Of a stretch of 60,150 nucleotides of DNA, positions 54,493 through 60,150 are shown one piece after another (within the stretch, counting starts at the first letter, position 1; every line of letters begins with the position of its first letter). Made by a program: the position numbers and the translations under genes. The notes beneath the pieces are model-generated. The model did no database searches and had not been told where the DNA came from. It worked only from the letters and a program-made list of their open reading frames with translations. Origin of the DNA: an uncultured Bacteroidia bacterium (GTDB taxonomy: Bacteria; Bacteroidota; Bacteroidia; J057; CALAJH01); the NCBI GenBank assembly GCA_937922655.1, contig CALAJH010000024.1:1-60150 (forward strand), in the 5' to 3' direction.

Positions 54493-55734
54493 TTAAGGAT
54501 TGAAACGTTCAAAGAAATTTCGCGCTTCCAAAAGAGCGGGCAATGCGCACTCGACGTGGTCGGTGTCGGCGGAGAGGGAAACGTCCATCGTATCCACATG
54601 AGCGGCTCCGGCGGCATGGAAATATTCGGCGGCGTTTTTGGCATTGCGCCACGAAACGCTTCGGTCGCCTTTGCAGTACAACAATTTCATCGGCGCCTTG
54701 GGAACCCAACCCAAATAAGTATTGCTTTCGCGCAAACGCATGCGAAAAGGAAAAACCGTCGAATGGACGTCGTCCCTGAAAAGTTTGAGGGCCTCGGGAC
54801 GCATCATTTGGTTGGGAACGGTGGGAATGTGGAGGTTGATGTAACGGGAATTGTATTCGCCGTTTAAAAGTTCGGGCAATATTTCGGCGTATTCGGGTTT
54901 GAAAAAACGCTTGGGATCTTCCATCAATTCCGGATAAACGGACCGAAAACCAAAAACGACGTAAGGCAAATAAGACGGGTCGGGATAATCCTCGTCCTTG
55001 ATGATGTATTGCGCCTGCTCGTCGTTGAGGTCGTAGGGGCCGGACATGGGTGCGGACGCGGTAACGGTAAATTCGTCGGCGTATTCGGTTTCGATATATT
55101 TGTGTGCGGCCATGGTGGCGTGTCCCCCTTGCGAATAACCGAAAAGAAAAAGTTTTCCGTTGAGGGCGATGTTTTTTTGTTGAGCGATTTTTCTAACGGC
55201 ACGAAGCATGTCGATGACGGCCGTCGCTTCGGACTTGGCGTGGCAATACGGATGCATCCCCGGGCCGTAACCCAAGCCCAAATAGTCGGGTAAGGCGGAA
55301 ACGTAGCCTTCGCCCGCCATAATCAAACCGATAATAAATTCGCCGCCTTTGAGCCTGCGCGAAGCGACTTCGTCCTTTTTGTTGATGGTGCCGTGTTGAT
55401 AAGAGGCCAACGACGCCGGCCGCGACAATCCTTTGGGCAAAAGCGCCAAACCCGAAGCCCGGGTTTCCTTGCCCCGACCGTCTATCGTTTCGTAAACAAC
55501 GGTATAGACGTCGACGCCGTATTGCACGTTTACAAACGCGCTTGCCAAGCCGCCCGTTTCCACCGAAAGCAGTGAATCGACCTGAGACTTGCTGTAAACG
55601 GCCGACAATTCGACGGATATAATCCGTCCGCGTCCCTGTTCGCAAGGCATGGAATTGTCTTTGTCTTCCTGCGTGCAACCCGCCATAAAAACCGGCGCCC
55701 AAACCGCACAGACCCTTAATAATTTTTTTAACAT
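54493..55734 (-). CDS. Secretory lipase-type alpha/beta hydrolase, lipoprotein
   Basis: A 413-residue protein with lipobox FMAGC (Cys20). The nucleophile elbow is LFGYSQGGHATMAAHKYIE (GYSQG); LLYCKGDRSVSW offers the likely Asp and DTDHVECALPAL the His. SYQHGTINKKDEV and YVSALPDYLGLGYGPGMHPY match the secretory-lipase family (PF03583-like), which in bacteria and fungi hydrolyses lipid or other esters. As a lipoprotein it should sit in the periplasm or at the outer membrane. It lies alone: 105 bases from the RnfD-like gene upstream. Confidence 0.83.
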   Translation of the reverse strand: MLKKLLRVCAVWAPVFMAGCTQEDKDNSMPCEQGRGRIISVELSAVYSKSQVDSLLSVETGGLASAFVNVQYGVDVYTVVYETIDGRGKETRASGLALLPKGLSRPASLASYQHGTINKKDEVASRRLKGGEFIIGLIMAGEGYVSALPDYLGLGYGPGMHPYCHAKSEATAVIDMLRAVRKIAQQKNIALNGKLFLFGYSQGGHATMAAHKYIETEYADEFTVTASAPMSGPYDLNDEQAQYIIKDEDYPDPSYLPYVVFGFRSVYPELMEDPKRFFKPEYAEILPELLNGEYNSRYINLHIPTVPNQMMRPEALKLFRDDVHSTVFPFRMRLRESNTYLGWVPKAPMKLLYCKGDRSVSWRNAKNAAEYFHAAGAAHVDTMDVSLSADTDHVECALPALLEARNFFERFNP

Positions 55735-55839
55735 TCGATAACTTTAAATTTTCGGCGAAATTAATTAAAAAAATGGTTAAGACTCCCCATCAATAAAAAC
55801 ATGCCGGGTTGGGGTCATTGGGGAACGCGGAAAACAAAT

Positions 55840-56664
55840 TCAAGTTTTTTTTGTTTTCGACCCCTCGTTGGTCCATACAAACGTTTTCGCGGGAAAGATT
55901 CGGTCCAACAACGGCGTAAGCGGAGAAAAGAAAAACAACGCCCAAACAAACGCCGAATACCGGTAATAAAAGTTAATGGCCACGAAGGAAACGACGCCAA
56001 TGGCCGCCGCCCAAACCATACGCACCCACGGCCGATTGGGTATCGAGCGTGGGTCGGTAATCATAAAAAAAGCAAACAGCAAAAGGGCGCCGTTGGTCAG
56101 CTTGTGCGTCCATACGTCCGGTTCCCAACCCAAATACCAAAGCTGGCGCACAGCCTCGAGGCCGAGATAGGTCGGTAAAAAACCCGCCGTCGTTTCGATT
56201 CTACCCACCTTGCCGACGACCATCAAGCCCGTGGCGCAAAACAAAAACAACAGCGCATAACCCGAACCCCATTGCCCCGGCGAAAGCCATGCCTCGCCGG
56301 TTAAAAACGCCACAATCATACCCAAATTAGCGGGGTTGAAAAAATGTTTTCCGTCCACACGAAAAACGAACTTTGAGGAAACGGCCGCCGCCGCCGCCAC
56401 GGCGCTCACCCACGCCGCGTTCGTCTTTAAAAGCATGCATAAACTAAACGCGGTGATGGTCGCGCTCATGAGCGAGCGGTGGTCGGGCAAGCCCTTGAAG
56501 CGTATCCACAACGCTTGGGTCGAAAGCGCGACGACGAAAACCGTAATGTAATGCACGACGTTCGGCGTCCAACCTTTAAAGAGCAGTCCGAAGATGAAAA
56601 ACGTCCCCAAAAAGGCTATCTGGAACCAACGCGCGTCAATGGATGGGATTAATGCCGTCGCCAT
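55840..56664 (-). CDS. RnfD/NqrB-family membrane protein (stand-alone)
   Basis: A 274-residue protein with about nine hydrophobic helices. ALWIRFKGLPDHRSLMSATITAF and FVFRVDGKHFFNPANLGMI are typical of the NqrB/RnfD family, and FFMITDPRSIPN corresponds to the segment that carries covalently bound FMN on Thr in NqrB/RnfD. Here that stretch has Thr-Asp-Pro, so the FMN-Thr site could be kept. It is shorter than RnfD of full complexes, and no other rnf/nqr gene lies nearby; stand-alone members have unknown roles. It starts three bases after the SDR stop, so these two and the T9SS gene upstream form one unit. Confidence 0.78.
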   Translation of the reverse strand: MATALIPSIDARWFQIAFLGTFFIFGLLFKGWTPNVVHYITVFVVALSTQALWIRFKGLPDHRSLMSATITAFSLCMLLKTNAAWVSAVAAAAAVSSKFVFRVDGKHFFNPANLGMIVAFLTGEAWLSPGQWGSGYALLFLFCATGLMVVGKVGRIETTAGFLPTYLGLEAVRQLWYLGWEPDVWTHKLTNGALLLFAFFMITDPRSIPNRPWVRMVWAAAIGVVSFVAINFYYRYSAFVWALFFFSPLTPLLDRIFPAKTFVWTNEGSKTKKT

Positions 56665-56667
56665 GGA

Positions 56668-57438
56668 CTAGAACTTTTGCGGTGTCCGGTCCCGGGCGAC
56701 GACGCCCGAGGCCGCCTGCGCCGACGGCAACATCACTACGTCCGCGATATTGACGTGTGCCGGCGCGTTGGCGACGTAAAAAATCGTTTCGGCGACGTCG
56801 TCGCCCGTCAAGGGCCGAAAACCTTCGTACACTTTTTTTGCGCGGGTTTCGTCGCCGCGAAAACGGATCAAACTGAACTCCGTTTCCACCAAACCGGGAT
56901 GTACCGCGCTTACCTTAACGCCTTTGGGCGTCAAATCCAAACGCATGGCCCGCGTGAGCGCGTCCACCGCGTGTTTGGTCGCGCAATAAACGTTGCCTTT
57001 GGCGTACACCTCCTTGCCCGCCAACGAACCAACATTGATGATATGCCCCGAATTTTGCCGTACCATCATCGGCGCCACCATCCGCGTAACGTTGAGCAGG
57101 CCTTTGAGGTTTACGTCTATCATTTCGTCCCAATCCTCGAAATCGCCGTCCTCTATCGAACTCAATCCCCGTGCCAATCCCGCATTATTGACGAGCAAAT
57201 CGATTTTCGACCATTCCATGAGCAGGTTGTCGAAAAAATCGCGTACCTTTTTGCGGTCTCGAACGTCCAATTGGGCGGTGTGAAGTTGTTTGGCCGTATA
57301 GTTGTTTTTGAGTTCGAGAAGACGAAAGGCGCGGCGCCCGAGGGCTATCACCCTCCAACCGCCGGCGATGAACCTATGCACGCACGCCCGGCCGATGCCC
57401 GCCGTGGCCCCCGTAACACAAGCAACCCTGCCTATCAT
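56668..57438 (-). CDS. SDR family NAD(P)-dependent oxidoreductase (YdfG-like)
   Basis: A 256-residue classical short-chain dehydrogenase. Nucleotide-binding TGATAGIG (9-16), NNAG (84-87), and the active triad Ser138, Tyr151, Lys155 (VGSLAGKE, VYCATK) are present. IALGRRAFRLLELK shows Arg after the second strand, which fits NADP(H). Relatives such as YdfG act on 3-hydroxy acids (serine, 3-hydroxypropionate), but the substrate is unproven. Its ATG overlaps the stop of the upstream T9SS gene by four bases. Confidence 0.88.
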   Translation of the reverse strand: MIGRVACVTGATAGIGRACVHRFIAGGWRVIALGRRAFRLLELKNNYTAKQLHTAQLDVRDRKKVRDFFDNLLMEWSKIDLLVNNAGLARGLSSIEDGDFEDWDEMIDVNLKGLLNVTRMVAPMMVRQNSGHIINVGSLAGKEVYAKGNVYCATKHAVDALTRAMRLDLTPKGVKVSAVHPGLVETEFSLIRFRGDETRAKKVYEGFRPLTGDDVAETIFYVANAPAHVNIADVVMLPSAQAASGVVARDRTPQKF

Positions 57439-60150
57439 CTAACTATCGACAAACGCACCCGTTCCGTTCCCGATTCCAAGACATAAACACCCGCCGGCAA
57501 ATCCGTCAAATCCAATCGAAACTCGGTCGGAGCATCAATACGATGTTGCCTCAAAACTTTGCCGCTCATGTCTATGAGTTTTAAGTCCACGAACGACGGC
57601 GTCTTGTCCCATTTAACGATTGCCTCGTTTTGGGCGGGGTTGGGATAAACGGTCATGACGGAGCCGGCAACGGCCTTGTCGCGCGAAACCGAAGTACTTA
57701 CCGTAACGACAAAACTTTTTTCGGCGCTGCAACCTTCGGCGTCGGTTGCTTTGACGCGTATCGTTATGGGGGAAAGAGAGATGTCCGCTTGCGTCCATTG
57801 CACGTCGATTTTATTGGTGTTTTGGCCGGAAACGATGGTTCCCCCCGTGGTCGTCCATGTGTAATTGACGTTGTTTTGCCGAAAAACCGAATAAGCGCTC
57901 GTCGTCCCGGCTTTGGGACGAGGATTGCCCGTAATGTTGGAAAGCACGACGTTGCCTGCAACGACCGTAACCGTATCGACGGCTTCGCAATAGCCGTTGT
58001 AAACTTTTACGGTATAAACGCCCGTCGGAACGCCGTTAAGCGTCGGCGTCGTCGCGCCGTTCGACCATAAATAATTGACCTCCAAGCCCGCGGGATTGTT
58101 TACCTCGGGGTTAAGGTTGACGGGTTCGCCGCCGCAAACCTTGATTTCCCTAACCCCCAAGTCCACGCTCAAATTGGCGGCCACGACGTTCGTCTCCAAC
58201 CTTTGTTCGCAACCGTATCGTGAGGTGATTTGCGCGAAATAAACCCCCGGAGTTGGCGCCGTAAGCGTCGGTTGCTCACCCACAAGGACGCCCGAAGCGT
58301 CGTACCATTTTACATTCCCGCCGGGAGGGAGATTGCCGGGGGTAATATCTATCGCATTGCCGCAGGTGAAATAATCTAAATCCAACGCGGCGTTTACACC
58401 GTCCAAGCGAACGAAAAACGAATCGGAACGGGAACAGCCGTTGGGCGCCGTCAAATCAAGCCAATACACCCCCGTTTCGGGGAAGGAAACAATCCCCCCG
58501 GTTGCGCCCGTACTCCACAGCGCCGTGAGGTTCTCGGGAATGTCGAAATAAAGCGTATTGTCGTTGCAAAGCACGCGGACGCTGTCCCAGTCGGGCAATC
58601 GGTTGGGCGAAGGCAAAACGAAAACCGTAACGTCGTCGATGGCGAAATCCAAACAGCCGAGGGTCGTAACGACGACACGGTAGGTACCCGTTTGCTCGAC
58701 GGTAAATTTTTTGCTTCGAGCGAGAGTGTCGCCGAGGTTGGGAAGTTTGAACCACGCGTATCTTGCGCCATAGGCGCCAAACCCCGCGTCCAACACCGTC
58801 GAACCGCAAGCCACCACCGTCGCGTCGGGCCCCAAATCCGCCGCCGGCGGAACGGTAATCGTCAGCGTAACCGTATCCGAACGCACACATCCAAACGGCG
58901 TGCTTACCGTAGCGACGTACGTCCCCGAAATTTGCGCGACATAAACGGGATTTTGGGACAAAATTACGTCGGGTACGTCGGTTTTGACCCAACGATAAGT
59001 CGCCCCCGGAATATCGGAAAAAACGGTCAGCGTTTCGGTTCCGCAAACGGGACGGTCGGGACCCAAATCCGGAGTCGGTTCGGGATAAACCGTTATCGTC
59101 ACCTCGTCTTCAAGGGTTAAGTCGCAGGGCGCGAAAACCTGCACCCGATAAGTTCCCGATTGGGAAACGATGAAGTTTCGGGCCGTCGAAAGTATGTTTT
59201 CGGGTTGGTCGGCGTTCGTCCATCGGTATTGGATACCCAGATAGTTGTTGCCGGCGTCGAGGGTTACGGCGTTGCACACGCTGCGGTCGGGGCCTAGATT
59301 CACCGAAAGTTGGGGCAGGACTTCGACGGTAACGGTATCGAAATTAACGCAACCGTTAAGGTCGGTTACGCGTACGCCGTAAAGTCCCGATTGGACAACG
59401 GTGAGCGTCGGCGCGTTCGAGGGCAGGGTTTGACCCGTTTGGGCGTTGAACCAACGGTATTGGGCGCCAAACACGGTCGCCGTTTCGAGCGTCGCCGTCC
59501 CACAACCAACGACCACGTCGGGAAGCGTAACGGGCGGGAGCGCATAAACCACGACCGCAACCGTATCCTCGTCGGCATCCCCGCACGGGGAAATTACCCG
59601 TCCGATGTATTCCCCCGACTGGGTTACGGTCAAAACCCGCTCGTTGGAAAGGATTGCGGTTTGTCCGTAACGGCGCCATTGAAATTGATTGCCCAAAAAG
59701 TTGTTGCCCAAATCAAGCGTTACCGAGCCGCAACCCGATTTGTCGGCTCCCAAATCCACGTCGATTATCGGCGAAACTTGTACGACAATCGTGTCCCTAC
59801 CCACACAGCCATTGGGCGCGGTAATTTCGCCGACGTACGTACCCGTTTGTTGGACGGTGAAAGCCGAAGCGCCGGAAACGATTTGCCCGTCGGCATACCA
59901 ACGATACAGTCCGCCCGCAACGTTGGGAAGTTGTAGGGTGGTAGGGCCGCAAACGTTTCTATCGGGACCGAGATTGACTTGCGGCACGGGCCTGACCACA
60001 ACGTTGATAGGTTCGGCGGCCGACTCGCAACCGGCGTTGTTGCGCACAAAAAGACGGTAAGCGCCGGATTGGGAAACGGTAATCGAAGGGGTGGTCTGCC
60101 CGCCGGGTTCCCAACGGTAGGCGGCGGCAACGACGTCGGAAGCGAGAACG
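57435..60150 (-). CDS. Repeat-rich T9SS type A surface protein, 5' end outside the window
   Basis: An open frame of more than 900 residues; the true start lies beyond the right edge. The frame stays open through 60150 and the first visible residues (YRWEPGGQTTPSITVSQSG) already belong to a repeat. At least nine Ig-like repeats of 70-80 residues are visible, many beginning with DLGPDRxVC and containing YRW and SGTYRVxV, followed by a PKD/Ig-like domain (about 57650-57960) and a type A sorting domain (TVYPNPAQNEAIV, LIDMSGKVLRQ, LPAGVYVLESG). The stop overlaps the SDR start (ATGA at 57435-57438), an odd coupling of a surface protein with a metabolic enzyme. An adhesin or matrix role is likely but not shown. 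Confidence 0.85.
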   Translation of the reverse strand, partial: VLASDVVAAAYRWEPGGQTTPSITVSQSGAYRLFVRNNAGCESAAEPINVVVRPVPQVNLGPDRNVCGPTTLQLPNVAGGLYRWYADGQIVSGASAFTVQQTGTYVGEITAPNGCVGRDTIVVQVSPIIDVDLGADKSGCGSVTLDLGNNFLGNQFQWRRYGQTAILSNERVLTVTQSGEYIGRVISPCGDADEDTVAVVVYALPPVTLPDVVVGCGTATLETATVFGAQYRWFNAQTGQTLPSNAPTLTVVQSGLYGVRVTDLNGCVNFDTVTVEVLPQLSVNLGPDRSVCNAVTLDAGNNYLGIQYRWTNADQPENILSTARNFIVSQSGTYRVQVFAPCDLTLEDEVTITVYPEPTPDLGPDRPVCGTETLTVFSDIPGATYRWVKTDVPDVILSQNPVYVAQISGTYVATVSTPFGCVRSDTVTLTITVPPAADLGPDATVVACGSTVLDAGFGAYGARYAWFKLPNLGDTLARSKKFTVEQTGTYRVVVTTLGCLDFAIDDVTVFVLPSPNRLPDWDSVRVLCNDNTLYFDIPENLTALWSTGATGGIVSFPETGVYWLDLTAPNGCSRSDSFFVRLDGVNAALDLDYFTCGNAIDITPGNLPPGGNVKWYDASGVLVGEQPTLTAPTPGVYFAQITSRYGCEQRLETNVVAANLSVDLGVREIKVCGGEPVNLNPEVNNPAGLEVNYLWSNGATTPTLNGVPTGVYTVKVYNGYCEAVDTVTVVAGNVVLSNITGNPRPKAGTTSAYSVFRQNNVNYTWTTTGGTIVSGQNTNKIDVQWTQADISLSPITIRVKATDAEGCSAEKSFVVTVSTSVSRDKAVAGSVMTVYPNPAQNEAIVKWDKTPSFVDLKLIDMSGKVLRQHRIDAPTEFRLDLTDLPAGVYVLESGTERVRLSIVR

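Overview
The window reads as a chromosomal segment of a GC-rich, gliding-type member of the Bacteroidota. The evidence is four proteins with type A and one with type B C-terminal sorting domains of the type IX secretion system (T9SS), an alternative complex III gene block (actC-D-E-F), a DUF349 protein, and several promoters of the phylum's TTTG-N20/21-TAnnTTTG form. The genus cannot be resolved by reading alone. I see no phage, transposon, plasmid or CRISPR signature. Most of the window is dense core-type chromosome, interrupted by three very large surface-protein genes.

Region by region: 0.2-2.8 kb holds a tight three-gene unit (lipoprotein, Tat-exported DUF1501 protein, SH3-NlpC/P60 peptidase). 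2.9-8.1 kb holds a DUF349 protein, aroK-pyrF with a 4-base overlap, and a T9SS-exported alpha/beta hydrolase. 8.2-12.3 kb is the respiratory block actC-D-E-F, without actA/actB. 12.6-16.3 kb has a dinucleotide-binding reductase, pabB, a small membrane protein and a T9SS cargo protein. 16.6-27.6 kb has a FabH-like synthase, a TlpA-like lipoprotein, a penicillin-acylase-family hydrolase, then 2OG oxygenase - acyltransferase - GAF/SpoIIE phosphatase in one overlapping unit, a TonB-like protein and a DUF2330 protein. 27.8-33.9 kb has a flavin reductase facing an operon of propeller-type histidine kinase, enoyl-CoA hydratase and accA.

34.2-60.1 kb is dominated by surface proteins of 2634, 3118 and more than 900 residues. 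Between them lie an FKBP isomerase, a metallophosphoesterase, a secreted lipase, an RnfD-like membrane protein and an SDR oxidoreductase. The 2634-residue protein carries 13 modules of two interleaved subtypes. The 3118-residue protein carries a LamG-like domain, about 35 Ig-like repeats, a PKD domain and a type B sorting domain. The third runs off the right edge.

The most unusual item is a 118-nt tRNA-like gene at 44297-44414 (minus). It has perfect acceptor and T arms, a leucine-type D arm, an anticodon loop lacking U33, and a 48-nt variable region able to fold into a long hairpin. A full consensus promoter lies about 50 bases upstream. Other points of interest are a receiver-like domain with its signature residues replaced in the SpoIIE-type phosphatase, a His-rich insertion in ActF, and a histidine kinase in the same operon as fatty-acid genes.
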